The position numbers and the translations under genes are program-made. A stretch of DNA of 64,000 nt from Hydrogenophaga sp. IBVHS1 (GTDB taxonomy: Bacteria; Pseudomonadota; Gammaproteobacteria; Burkholderiales; Burkholderiaceae_C): NCBI RefSeq assembly GCF_002127265.1, contig NZ_NFUU01000002.1, positions 1 to 64,000 of the forward strand. The letters run 5' to 3'. Positions 46,616-55,262 of this stretch are shown here, one piece after another (position 1 is the first letter of the stretch; the number at the start of each line of letters is the position of its first letter). The notes beneath the pieces were generated by a model. That model saw only the letters and a program-made list of their open reading frames with translations, had not been told where the DNA came from and did not search any database.

Positions 46616-47821
46616 ATGACGACCTCCACATCCCTTCCCCAGGCCTCCCACGGGCCCCTCATCGCCAATCTGCTTGCCCAGCTGGCCTTCGGCCTGGTGG
46701 CCATGACGATCTGCATTCCTTCCATGCAGGAGTGGGGCGCCCAGTTTGGCTCCAGTCAGGCCGCGGTGCAGCTCACCTTCAGTGGCTACGTGGCGGCCTA
46801 CGGCGGGTTTCAGCTGCTCTATGGCCCGTTGTCGGACCGGTTGGGGCGCAAGAAGATTCTGTTGTTCGGGCTGGCGCTGGCGGGCCTGGGCTCGGCGCTT
46901 GGCGCGCTGGCCACCGACCTCACCCAGCTCACCGCGGCCCGTGTGCTGCAGGGTGCGGGCAGCGCGGCGGGCATGGTGGTGGGCCGGGCCATGGTGCAGG
47001 ACCTTTTCCACGGACCCGAGCGCACGCGTGTCATGGCGTACATCGGCATGGCCATGGGCTTGTGCCCGCCGCTGGCCACCATCATCGGCGGGCAGCTTCA
47101 CGTGCAGCTGGGCTGGCAGGCCAACTTCGTGCTCATGACCGTGTTCGCTCTGCTGCTGCTGGTGGCGGCGTGGCGCGGCCTGCCCGACCATACGCCCGCC
47201 ACCACCGTGCAACCGCACTGGCTGCGCGTCATGTTCTCTTCTTATGCGCGGCTGGCGCGCGAGCCTGCCTTTCTGCTGTACGTGACCATCCTGGCCATGA
47301 CCACCGCCACGTTCTATGCCTTCCTGGCGGGCGCGCCGATCGTGCTGGGCAGCTACGGCGTTGGCCCGGACCGCATCGGCTACTACATCATGTGCGTGCC
47401 GCTCTCCTACATCGTGGGCAACTACCTCATCACCCACATGGCGCACCGCGCGGGCGACCGCACCATGATGCGGCTCGGCCAGGCGGCCACCGTGAGCGGG
47501 CTCTCGCTCATGCTCGTGCTGGGCATCGCCGGGGTGGATACACCGCTGGCGTTTTCGTTGCCGCTCATCCTGCTGGGATTGGGCCACGGCCTGCTGGTGC
47601 CGGCCGCGCTGGTGGGCACCGTGGGTCTGCTGCCCGCGCTGGCGGGCTCGGCCGCCGCTGTGGCCGGTCTGGCGCAGCAGGTGCTCGGCGCTTTCAGCGG
47701 TTATGCGGTGGGGCTGGTGCCGCACCACGGTGCGGTCAACCTGGGCTGGATCATGCTGGGCTTTGCACTGTGCGCGGCAGCGGCCCAGATCGCGCTGCAC
47801 AGCCGGTCGGCGAGGCCTTAG
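46616..47821 (+). CDS. Bcr/CflA-family MFS multidrug transporter
   Basis: A 401-residue transporter with 12 predicted helices; ATG 46616 has no strong ribosome site. The MFS motif A is clear (GPLSDRLGRKKILL) and helix 4 shows RVLQGAGSAAGMVVGRAMV, typical of the Bcr/CflA group that exports drugs such as bicyclomycin or chloramphenicol. Controlled probably by the divergent LysR gene. Its stop lies 1 bp from that of the convergent lipoprotein gene. Substrate unknown. Confidence 0.85.
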   Translation: MTTSTSLPQASHGPLIANLLAQLAFGLVAMTICIPSMQEWGAQFGSSQAAVQLTFSGYVAAYGGFQLLYGPLSDRLGRKKILLFGLALAGLGSALGALATDLTQLTAARVLQGAGSAAGMVVGRAMVQDLFHGPERTRVMAYIGMAMGLCPPLATIIGGQLHVQLGWQANFVLMTVFALLLLVAAWRGLPDHTPATTVQPHWLRVMFSSYARLAREPAFLLYVTILAMTTATFYAFLAGAPIVLGSYGVGPDRIGYYIMCVPLSYIVGNYLITHMAHRAGDRTMMRLGQAATVSGLSLMLVLGIAGVDTPLAFSLPLILLGLGHGLLVPAALVGTVGLLPALAGSAAAVAGLAQQVLGAFSGYAVGLVPHHGAVNLGWIMLGFALCAAAAQIALHSRSARP

Positions 47822-47822
47822 C

Positions 47823-48257
47823 TCACTGCCATTCCAAGTCGAGCAGCTTCCAGTCGTCGCCTTCTCGGCGCCAGCGCAATGTGATGGCGTAAGGCGCGAC
47901 GCGTTCGGGAATCAAGCCCTGCGCGCCCGAGAGCAGCACCTGCGCCTCGGTCTGCCCCGACAGGGGCGTGGCGGGATCCACCTGGCTGCGGCGTGTGACC
48001 GCCACCACCTTCACGTTCGGGTACCGCAGGAACAGCAGCGTCATGGTTTTCTGAGCCCATTCGCGGTCGAGCTCGGCCTGGGCGCGAAAGCGCGAGTGCA
48101 GCATGTCCATCACCGCGCTGGTTTTTTTTGCTTCGATGCGATCCTGCAATTGCTGCACCGCCGCTTCCAGCGAAACCTGCGGATCGTCTTTGGCGCAGGC
48201 AGCGAGAAGGAACGAGCTGCTCAAGGTCAACAAGGCGGATCGGCGGGTCAACGTCAT
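47823..48257 (-). CDS. Predicted lipoprotein, unknown function
   Basis: A 144-residue protein with a lipoprotein signal: SALLTLSSSFLLAAC-AK (lipobox LAAC, Cys about 21). The remainder has an alpha/beta pattern like NTF2-type folds (VSLEAAVQQLQDRIEAKKTS; APYAITLRWRREGDDWKLLDLEW). It lies 17 bp after the thioesterase gene on the same strand and is probably co-transcribed. The family is seen in Burkholderiales without a known role. Confidence 0.7.
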   Translation of the reverse strand: MTLTRRSALLTLSSSFLLAACAKDDPQVSLEAAVQQLQDRIEAKKTSAVMDMLHSRFRAQAELDREWAQKTMTLLFLRYPNVKVVAVTRRSQVDPATPLSGQTEAQVLLSGAQGLIPERVAPYAITLRWRREGDDWKLLDLEWQ

Positions 48258-48274
48258 CGAAGTCTCTTTCAGAT

Positions 48275-48748
48275 TCAGCGGATGGCGGCGTGGCGTTGTT
48301 CCATTTCCTGCCGCATGGCTCGCCGCAACTCGGCCGCCGAGTGGCGGCGCTGCTCATCGGGCGTGGTCGGCTGCCGCTTGGGCACGGGCGTGGGCTTGCC
48401 CTGCGCATCCACCGCGACCATGGTGAAGAAGCAGCTGTTCACGTGGCGCTTGGCCTGCGTGCGGATGTTCTCCGCAATCACCTTGATGCCCACCTCCATC
48501 GACGACGTACCGGTGTGGTTGACCGAGGCCAGGAAGGTCACGAGCTCGCCCACGTGGATGGGCTGGCGGAACATCACCTGGTCTACGCTGAGCGTGACGA
48601 CGTACGCGGCGGCGTAGCGGCTGGCGCAGGCGTAGGCCACCTGATCGAGCAGCTTCAAGATGGTGCCGCCGTGCACATTGCCGGAGAAGTTGGCGGTGTC
48701 GGGCGTCATCAGCACCGTCATGCTGAGCTGGTGGGTGGGCAGTTCCAT
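48275..48748 (-). CDS. Hotdog-fold acyl-CoA thioesterase (YciA-like)
   Basis: A 157-residue hotdog-fold protein with the cytosolic acyl-CoA hydrolase pattern: NFSGNVHGGTILKLLDQVAYAC near residue 20, with the catalytic Asp in LLDQ, then VTLSVDQVMFRQPIHVGE. It should cleave acyl-CoA to free acid and CoA in the cytosol. The C-terminal 40 residues (TPVPKRQPTTPDEQRRHSAAEL) are a charged tail. First gene of a two-gene unit with the lipoprotein. Confidence 0.88.
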   Translation of the reverse strand: MELPTHQLSMTVLMTPDTANFSGNVHGGTILKLLDQVAYACASRYAAAYVVTLSVDQVMFRQPIHVGELVTFLASVNHTGTSSMEVGIKVIAENIRTQAKRHVNSCFFTMVAVDAQGKPTPVPKRQPTTPDEQRRHSAAELRRAMRQEMEQRHAAIR

Positions 48749-48858
48749 GGCCGCTATTGTGTCGAGACCTGCGAGGTTAAGAATTCGTGGTTGCGAATAT
48801 CGGCATTGTTCTTGCTAAATTACGGGCTCCCTTCCACCCTCTCTTTCAGGAGAACGCC

Positions 48859-49386
48859 ATCAAACTCCGTCTACTTTCCCTCGCCGCCGTCGCGCTCATC
48901 AGCACCGCTGCTCTGGCTGGCCCGCAGGATCCGTCGCCCTTCGATGGCACCAAGTACGCGCCCCAGAAAGCGCTGTACGACTTCAACTTCGCCAAGCCGC
49001 TTGAAGGCAAGGCTGCGTTCGGGTACGTCAAGAACCACCTGCGTGCGATCAAGGAATACGGCGACCCGGCCAAGTCGCACATCGTGATCGTGGCGCACGG
49101 CAACGAGCTGCATGCGTTCTCCCGCCTCAACCGCGCGGCGTATCCCGACATGTACGAAGAGCTGAAGGCGCTGAAGGACGCGGGCGTCACCATCCGTGTG
49201 TGCAGCAACGCGGCCCGTTCGCGCGGCTACAAGCCCGATGAGTTCTACGACGTCATCACCGTGGTGCCCGCAGCCGTGATCGATCTCGCCAAGTGGCAGA
49301 ACGAAGGCTACAGCTACATGTACGCCGAGATGTTCCCGCGCCTCACGCGCGAAGAACTGGTCAAGCAGACCATCGAGCTGCAGTAA
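48859..49386 (+). CDS. Secreted DsrE-like protein (start codon apparently ATC)
   Basis: A signal peptide (KLRLLSLAAVALISTAALAG) begins right after an ATC at 48859, which has AGGAG 6 bp upstream. No ATG, GTG or TTG lies at the expected place; the nearest in-frame start is GTG 48787, which adds 24 residues ahead of the signal and has no ribosome site. Mature sequence resembles the DsrE/DsrF-like fold (SHIVIVAHGNELHAFSRL; ELKALKDAGVTIRVCSNAAR) with one conserved Cys. DsrE relatives relay sulfur; this exported form is of unknown role. Confidence 0.7.
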   Translation: MKLRLLSLAAVALISTAALAGPQDPSPFDGTKYAPQKALYDFNFAKPLEGKAAFGYVKNHLRAIKEYGDPAKSHIVIVAHGNELHAFSRLNRAAYPDMYEELKALKDAGVTIRVCSNAARSRGYKPDEFYDVITVVPAAVIDLAKWQNEGYSYMYAEMFPRLTREELVKQTIELQ

Positions 49387-49400
49387 GCCTGGCCGCTGGT

Positions 49401-51065
49401 TCAGGCTGGTTCAGCCTGGGCCAGCGCGTCGGTGGCGCGCAGTGCCTCGGCCTCGGTGCGGTACAGATGCAGCCGGGGGCTTTCGTCCAGGTGCCCGGCC
49501 AGCTTCAGCACGTTTTCCACCGGCAGCTTGATGCCCACCAGGTGCAGCTCGATGCGCTGATCGTCGAGTTGCTGGCGCAGCCGGCCGAAGGCTTCGGCGC
49601 CAGTGGCGTCGATCCAGTTGATCGGGTGGGCGATCAACATCACGTGGCGCGTGTCGGGGTGCGTGGCCACGTGTTCGGCCACCGCGCGCTCGAAGCCGGC
49701 GGCGGTGGCGAAATCGAGCGCGGCGTCCATGCGCAGCGCGTAGAGATGTGGCGCCAGTGGCGGCAGCTTCCACAGGTGGCGGTCGCGCAGGCTGCCGTCG
49801 GCGTGCAGGCCCACTTCAATGATGCGTGGGTGCAACCGCAAATACAGGAAGTGCGAGAGCGCCATGAGCACGCCCGCGATCACGCCCCAGTACAGGCGCG
49901 GCGCGGCGAGCACCGTCACGCCGAAGGTGATGGCGGCAATCACCGCCTCCACGCGCGAGAGCTTCCAGAGGAGCGTGAACGAACGCGGCTTGATCAGCCC
50001 CATCACCGCCACCAGCACGATGGCCGCGAGCACCGCCAGCGGCACGTGGTGCAGCAGCGGCGTGAGCAGCAGCAGCGCGAGAAGCACCACCCCCACCGAG
50101 AACACCGTGGCCCAGCCGGTCTTTGCACCGGCGTAAAGATTGAGCGCCGAGCGCGAGAACGACGAGCTGGTGGGAAACGCGCCACTGAAGCCCGAGGCCA
50201 GCTTGGCCAGCCCCTGGCCGATCAGGTCCTGGTCCTGGTCCCAGCGCTGGCCGCGCTGGCTGTTGTCCACCTTGGCGCTGGAGGCCGTCTCCAGAAAGCT
50301 CACCAACGTGATCACAAGCGTGGGCACCACCAGCTGGCCCAGCGTGGCCCACCCCGGCCAGCTCGGCAGGTAGGGCATGGGCAGACCCTGTGGCAGGGTG
50401 CCGATGACCGCGCCGCCCCGCGCCTCGAAACCCACCGCGTAGCTGATGGCCGCACTCCCGACCACCACGGTGAGCACGGTGGGAAACCCCGGGCGCAAGC
50501 GGCGCGCCAGAATCAGCAGGGCCAGGCTCGCCACACCGAACGCCAGAGCCGGCCAGTGCACCTGGGGCTGCGTGAACAGCGTGTCCCATTCCGAGAAGCC
50601 CAGCAGCGCCGGCAACTGCGAGGCGATGATGAGCACAGCGGCCGCTTGCGTGAACGCCATGAGCACGGGCGAATTCACCAGATTGAGCAGCCAGCCGAAG
50701 CGCGCGAACCCCAGCACGATCTGTAGCAGGCCACTGAGCAGGGCCAGCCACACCGCGAGCGCAATCCACTGCGCACTGCCCGGCGCGGCCAGCCCGCTGA
50801 GCGACGCGCTCACCAGCAGGCAGGTGAGCGCCGTGGGCCCCACCGAGAGGCGCGGTGAAGCGCTGAAAAGCACCGCGATGAGTGCCGGCAGCAGCGAGGC
50901 ATAGATGCCCGTGATGAGCGGCATGCCGGCCAGCGCGGCGTAGGCCACGCCCTGCGGAATCACCATCAGGCCGACCGTGAGGCCGGCCATGGCCTCGCCT
51001 CGCAACAGGGTCGCGTCGGGGCGAGGCCAGGAGAGGAACGGGAACAGGCGTTGCAGGCGCGACAT
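49401..51065 (-). CDS. SulP-family anion (sulfate) transporter with STAS domain
   Basis: A 554-residue permease: about 12 helices (VGLMVIPQGVAYAALAGMP, a SulP signature, is near residue 32) followed by a cytoplasmic STAS domain from about residue 430 (VMLIAHPINWIDATGAEAF). Members import sulfate or bicarbonate with Na+ or H+. It begins 30 bp after the sulfatase stop on the same strand, so import of freed sulfate is an attractive but unproven link. Confidence 0.87.
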   Translation of the reverse strand: MSRLQRLFPFLSWPRPDATLLRGEAMAGLTVGLMVIPQGVAYAALAGMPLITGIYASLLPALIAVLFSASPRLSVGPTALTCLLVSASLSGLAAPGSAQWIALAVWLALLSGLLQIVLGFARFGWLLNLVNSPVLMAFTQAAAVLIIASQLPALLGFSEWDTLFTQPQVHWPALAFGVASLALLILARRLRPGFPTVLTVVVGSAAISYAVGFEARGGAVIGTLPQGLPMPYLPSWPGWATLGQLVVPTLVITLVSFLETASSAKVDNSQRGQRWDQDQDLIGQGLAKLASGFSGAFPTSSSFSRSALNLYAGAKTGWATVFSVGVVLLALLLLTPLLHHVPLAVLAAIVLVAVMGLIKPRSFTLLWKLSRVEAVIAAITFGVTVLAAPRLYWGVIAGVLMALSHFLYLRLHPRIIEVGLHADGSLRDRHLWKLPPLAPHLYALRMDAALDFATAAGFERAVAEHVATHPDTRHVMLIAHPINWIDATGAEAFGRLRQQLDDQRIELHLVGIKLPVENVLKLAGHLDESPRLHLYRTEAEALRATDALAQAEPA

Positions 51066-51095
51066 GCCTTGATCGTACCGGCAGGCGCTGCGTGC

Positions 51096-52439
51096 TCAGC
51101 GCTGGGGCATGTCCTTGGCGCCGTAGCCGAGGCTCACGGTGGCATCGGCGGGAATCGGCGGCACGCTCTCGTTCCACGCCAGCCATTGCGCGCGCATGCG
51201 TTCCAGCCGCTCGGGCTCGCGGCCGGCCAGGTTGGCGCGTTCGCGCTCGTCCTTCGCAATGTTGAACAGGTACTCGTGGCCGTCCACCTGCAGGTATTTC
51301 CAGTCGCCCTCGCGCAGCGCGCGTTGGCCGCGGTGGTTCATGCGCCAGTAGAGTGGCCGCTCGAAGCGCTGCGCCGGGTCGCGCAGCACCTCGAGCAGAC
51401 TCACGCCGTCCAGCGGCCAGTCCGGGTCGGCCTGGCCGCCGCCGGCGTCCAGCAGCGTGGCCGACCAGTCCATCGTCATGCAGTGCTGGGTGCTCACCGT
51501 GCCGGGCTGAATGGCGGCGGGCCAGTGGGCGATCCACGGCACACGAATGCCGCCTTCGGTCAGGTCCATCTTGCCGCCCACCAGCGGCCAGCTGTCGGAG
51601 AAGCGCTCCCCGCCGTTGTCGCTGGTGAACACGATCAGCGTGTTCTCTTCCAGCCCATGAATTCGCAGCGCCGCCATGAGCTTGCCGATGCCTTCGTCCA
51701 TGTGGTGAATCATGCGGCGGTAGGTGTGGATGTCGCCGCCGTGCAGATGGAACAGATTCTTCGCCACGTCGGGTGCCACGTGAGCATCGTCGCGCGTCTC
51801 CCACGGCCAGTGCGGCGCGGTGTAGTGCAGGCTGAGCAGAAAGGGCTTGCCGGCCTTCGCGTCGGCCGCGCGCTGGTGCACATGGTCCACCGCGCGATGC
51901 GACAGCACGTCGGTGAGGTAGCCCACCTCGTGGTGTTCGTTCTCGTCGATGTAGAGGTCGTGTTCGCCGCTGGAGGAGCAGTGCGTGAAGTAGTCGACCC
52001 CGCCGGCCATGATGCCGAAAAACTCGTCGTAACCCGAGCGGCGTGGCCCGAACGAGGGCGGGTAGCCCAGGTGCCACTTGCCGATGAGCGCGGTGTGGTA
52101 ACCCGCCTTCTTCAGCAGCGAAGGCAGCGTGGGCACCTCGGGCGGCAGGCCCAGCGTGGTGCTGCCCTTGCTGCGGCTGTTGATGGGTTCTTCCATGGCG
52201 CCGCGCAGCCGGTACTGGTAGCGCATGGTAATGAGCGCGAAACGTGTGGGCGAGCACACCGGCGAGTTCGAATAGCCCTGCGTGAACTTCATGCCACCGG
52301 CGGCCAGGCGATCGATGTTCGGCGACACCGCACCGAAGTTCGCCTCGCGCCCGCCGTAGCAGCCGAGGTCGGCGTAGCCCAGGTCGTCGCAGACGATGTA
52401 GATGATGTTGGGGCGCTGGTCGGACATGATCGCGCTCAT
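51096..52439 (-). CDS. Arylsulfatase-type sulfatase
   Basis: A 447-residue alkaline-phosphatase-superfamily enzyme. The metal site begins with IIYIVCDDLGYADLGCYGG (Asp-Asp near residue 17), and the formylglycine motif is CSPTR in NSPVCSPTRFALI near residue 63, so it should be a type I sulfatase. GKWHLGY (about 125) and HMDEGIGKLMAAL follow. No signal peptide is seen, so the enzyme is probably cytosolic. Its start overlaps the preceding receptor stop as ATGA. Probable action: release of sulfate from an imported sulfate ester. Confidence 0.87.
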   Translation of the reverse strand: MSAIMSDQRPNIIYIVCDDLGYADLGCYGGREANFGAVSPNIDRLAAGGMKFTQGYSNSPVCSPTRFALITMRYQYRLRGAMEEPINSRSKGSTTLGLPPEVPTLPSLLKKAGYHTALIGKWHLGYPPSFGPRRSGYDEFFGIMAGGVDYFTHCSSSGEHDLYIDENEHHEVGYLTDVLSHRAVDHVHQRAADAKAGKPFLLSLHYTAPHWPWETRDDAHVAPDVAKNLFHLHGGDIHTYRRMIHHMDEGIGKLMAALRIHGLEENTLIVFTSDNGGERFSDSWPLVGGKMDLTEGGIRVPWIAHWPAAIQPGTVSTQHCMTMDWSATLLDAGGGQADPDWPLDGVSLLEVLRDPAQRFERPLYWRMNHRGQRALREGDWKYLQVDGHEYLFNIAKDERERANLAGREPERLERMRAQWLAWNESVPPIPADATVSLGYGAKDMPQR

Positions 52440-53401
52440 TCCACCTTCATGCCTGTGGCCTTCACGATCGGTCCGTAGCGGTTGTAGAGCGCGTCCATGC
52501 GCTGGGTGGCGGCGGCTCCGGTGAGGCCCTCGTAGAACAGGTCGAGCGTGGCCATGCGGGTCTGCAGGTCGGGCCGCTTGAGCGCGTCCACGATGCCCTT
52601 CTGCAGCGTCTGCACCACCGCGTCGGGCGTGGCGGCCGGCACCATCACGAGGTAGAGCACCTCCTGCTCGAGACTTTTCAGTCCGGCTTCGGCCACCGTC
52701 GGCAAATCGGGCGCCAGGCGCGAGCGCTGGCGGCTGGTCACGGCCAGCGCGGTGATCTTGCCGGTCTGCACGTGGGGCAGCATGCCCGGCGTGGCGAGCA
52801 CGCCGCCATCCACTTCACCTGAAAGCACCGCGGTGACGGCAGGCGTGTTGCCCCGGTAGGGCACGTGCGTGATCTTCGCCTGCGTCGATTCCTTGATCAC
52901 TTCCACCGCGAGATGCCCCGGACTGCCGCTGCCGGCTGAGCTGAAGTTGAGCCCTTTGCCTTTGGCGGCCTCCACCATGCCCGCCAGGTTCTTGATGCCG
53001 GTGCCCGGGTTCACGCCCACCAGCAGTCCCGAAGACGCCATCACCACCACCGGCTTGAAGTCGGTCCGCTTGAATGGCATGGCCGGGTACAGGTGCGGAT
53101 TCACGGTGAACGTGGTGTCGATGCCGAACAGCACCGTGTAGCCATCGGGCGCGCTCTTGGCCACGTCGGCTGCGCCAATGTTGCCGCTGGCGCCGGCCTT
53201 GTTTTCCACCACGAATGGCTGCTTCAGGGTGTCCTGCAGCACGGCGGCCACCGAGCGCGCCAGCAGATCAGACGGGCCACCGGCCGGGAAGTTGTTGACG
53301 AAGCGCACCGGCTTGGACGGGTACGCGTCCTGCGCGGCGGCGAAGGGCACCACGGTGGCGGCGAGCAGGGCAACGGCGAGGCGGAGAGCGGAAATCTTCA
53401 T
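52436..53401 (-). CDS. Bug/TctC-family periplasmic solute receptor (second copy)
   Basis: A 321-residue secreted protein; signal peptide ends at AAAQ near residue 23. The Bug pattern is clear: YPSKPVRFVNNFPAGGPSD (first loop), VENKAGASGNIGA and GSPGHLAVE. Such receptors bind carboxylated organic acids and feed tripartite tricarboxylate transporters, whose membrane parts are not encoded here. It lies 27 bp after the first Bug gene and overlaps the sulfatase gene. Confidence 0.9.
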   Translation of the reverse strand: MKISALRLAVALLAATVVPFAAAQDAYPSKPVRFVNNFPAGGPSDLLARSVAAVLQDTLKQPFVVENKAGASGNIGAADVAKSAPDGYTVLFGIDTTFTVNPHLYPAMPFKRTDFKPVVVMASSGLLVGVNPGTGIKNLAGMVEAAKGKGLNFSSAGSGSPGHLAVEVIKESTQAKITHVPYRGNTPAVTAVLSGEVDGGVLATPGMLPHVQTGKITALAVTSRQRSRLAPDLPTVAEAGLKSLEQEVLYLVMVPAATPDAVVQTLQKGIVDALKRPDLQTRMATLDLFYEGLTGAAATQRMDALYNRYGPIVKATGMKVE

Positions 53402-53428
53402 GGAATAGTTCGATAGAAAGGAAAAGGG

Positions 53429-54394
53429 TCAGGGCTGATAGCCCGATTTCTGCACCACCGGTGCCCACTGCGCGCGGTAGGCCGCGAGCGAGGTGCGGGT
53501 CTGGGCCGGCGTGCTGGCCACCGGGCGCATGCGGGCTTCGTTGAAGCGCTGCACGGTTTGCGGGTCCTGCATCACCTCGCGAATGGCCTGGCCCAGTTGT
53601 TCCACGCGCGCAGCCGGTGTGCTGGCCGGCGCGAAGAAGGTGTTCCAGCCGTCGGCGCTCAGGTTCAGGCCGGCTTCCACAAAGGTGGGTATGGCCGGCG
53701 CAAAGGGTGAGCGTTTGGCGCTCGACACCGCGAGGATGCGGATCTTGCCGGCTTCGTGTTGCGGCAGCAACGTGTCGAAGGTGTCGAAGGCCACCGGCAC
53801 CTGCCCACCCATGAGGTCGGTCAGCAGCGGGCCCGAACCCCGGTAGCCAATCACCTGCGCTTTCACGCCGGCCTTTTCGCCCACCATCAGGCCAAAGAAG
53901 TGCGGCAGGCTGCCGGTGGCCGGTACGCCGAAGTTGGCCTGCTCGGGGTTGGCGCGCAGCCAGGCCAGCAGGTGGTTGAGCTCGCGCACCGGCACGCCCG
54001 CGCCCACCGCCACGCCGAATTCGTAGGCGTTGGCCTGCGACACGGCCTGGAAGTCTTTCTCGGGGTCGTAGCCCGCGTCCTTGAACACCAGCGGCGCCAC
54101 CACCATCACCGCCGGGTTGGCCATCAGCAGCACGTTCTGGCTGGCGGGTGCGCCGCGCAATTGCTGGGCGGCCAGGCGCCCACCAGCGCCGGTGCGGTTC
54201 TCCACCACCACCGTGGTGCCCAGTTTGGGGCCGAGCTTGTCGGCCACCAGCCGCGCCACGCGGTCGGTGGAGCCGCCCGGTGCATAGGGCACCACGATGC
54301 GCAAGGGACCATCCTGCGCCTGGGCGCGCAGGGGCAGGGCGGTGGTGGCGGCCATCGCGGCGGTGAGCGTGATCCACTGGCGGCGGGTTGTCAT
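53429..54394 (-). CDS. Bug/TctC-family periplasmic solute receptor (first copy)
   Basis: A 321-residue secreted receptor. ATG 54394 has AAGGAG 6 bp upstream. The signal is twin-arginine-like (TTRRQWITLTAAMAATTALP). Binding loops read LRIVVPYAPGGSTDRVARL and VENRTGAGGRLAAQQL, and further ATGSLPHFFG. Differs clearly from the second copy, so the two probably bind related but distinct acids. First gene of the unit Bug-Bug-sulfatase-SulP, divergent from a MarR regulator 101 bp away. Confidence 0.9.
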   Translation of the reverse strand: MTTRRQWITLTAAMAATTALPLRAQAQDGPLRIVVPYAPGGSTDRVARLVADKLGPKLGTTVVVENRTGAGGRLAAQQLRGAPASQNVLLMANPAVMVVAPLVFKDAGYDPEKDFQAVSQANAYEFGVAVGAGVPVRELNHLLAWLRANPEQANFGVPATGSLPHFFGLMVGEKAGVKAQVIGYRGSGPLLTDLMGGQVPVAFDTFDTLLPQHEAGKIRILAVSSAKRSPFAPAIPTFVEAGLNLSADGWNTFFAPASTPAARVEQLGQAIREVMQDPQTVQRFNEARMRPVASTPAQTRTSLAAYRAQWAPVVQKSGYQP

Positions 54395-54494
54395 GGTGTC
54401 TCCTTGGAGGGACCGGGGTTTCCCGGTGCAGCCCACCATGCTATGCACGCACAATCAATTGCAGAAATCAATCATTGCGGGTGTTTTCCCCTAC

Positions 54495-55007
54495 ATGCCT
54501 GACCCAAGCCCCCACGACCGCCTGGCCGATCCGCGCCATCAGGCCGATCTGCTGCTCTACCGCCTCTACCGCATCCATGTCACGGCGGGGCGCATGGTGG
54601 TGCATATGTGCGAGACCGACTACGGCATCACCCGGCGCGAGTGGCGCATCCTGTCGTTCCTGGCCGAGCGGGAGGGCGCTCTCTCTTCGCAGCTCGCCGA
54701 GCACGCCATGCTGGACCGAGCCCGCACCTCGCGCACGCTGACCTCGCTGGCGGCCAAAAAGCTGGTGTCGCGCCAGCCGCGTCCCTCGGACCGGCGCGAG
54801 GTGCATGTGTTCCTCACCGACGAAGGCCGGCGGCTGTACGCCGAGATCTACCCGCGCGTGGCCGCCATCAACCGGGAGATCGTGTCCACGCTGAGCGCGA
54901 AGGAGCGTGAAATGCTCGATACGACGGTGGACATCTTGCAGGCCGAGGCCAGCCGGATGGTGGCGGCCCAGAAGGATTTGCCCCCGCCGGTGGACGGCGC
55001 GGAGTGA
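54495..55007 (+). CDS. MarR-family regulator
   Basis: A 170-residue winged-helix protein with the MarR core (YGITRREWRILSFLAEREG; AMLDRARTSRTLTSLAAKKLV; RPSDRREVHVFLTDEGRRL). It should repress or activate the divergent receptor-sulfatase-permease unit in response to an aromatic or related acid. No ribosome site precedes ATG 54495, so a short leader is possible. The gap 55008-55262 after it (255 bp) shows no gene. Confidence 0.85.
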   Translation: MPDPSPHDRLADPRHQADLLLYRLYRIHVTAGRMVVHMCETDYGITRREWRILSFLAEREGALSSQLAEHAMLDRARTSRTLTSLAAKKLVSRQPRPSDRREVHVFLTDEGRRLYAEIYPRVAAINREIVSTLSAKEREMLDTTVDILQAEASRMVAAQKDLPPPVDGAE

Positions 55008-55262
55008 CACGGGCGATAATGCATACCCTCATCGACGGCATGGCTGGCGCACCTTCAAGGCGCTGGTGGTGCCGGCCCTTGCTGACAGACCCGCTCCATT
55101 GCGGGGACACCTGACACATCGGGCCACCGCCGCCGTCGTTTCCCTCACCACCGATCCGGTGCACCCGCCTTCAGCTCGCGCCCTCGCAGGCCGGGGTGAT
55201 CTTGACCGCTCACAAAAAGCGGCACATGGTGCTGGGCACCCCATTCCTGGAGGAGTCATCTC

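Noticed and set aside
49816..52257. About 810-codon minus-strand frame over the SulP and sulfatase genes
   Set aside because: It is on the same strand but out of frame with both motif-complete genes; no signature and skewed Arg/Gly/Ala composition.
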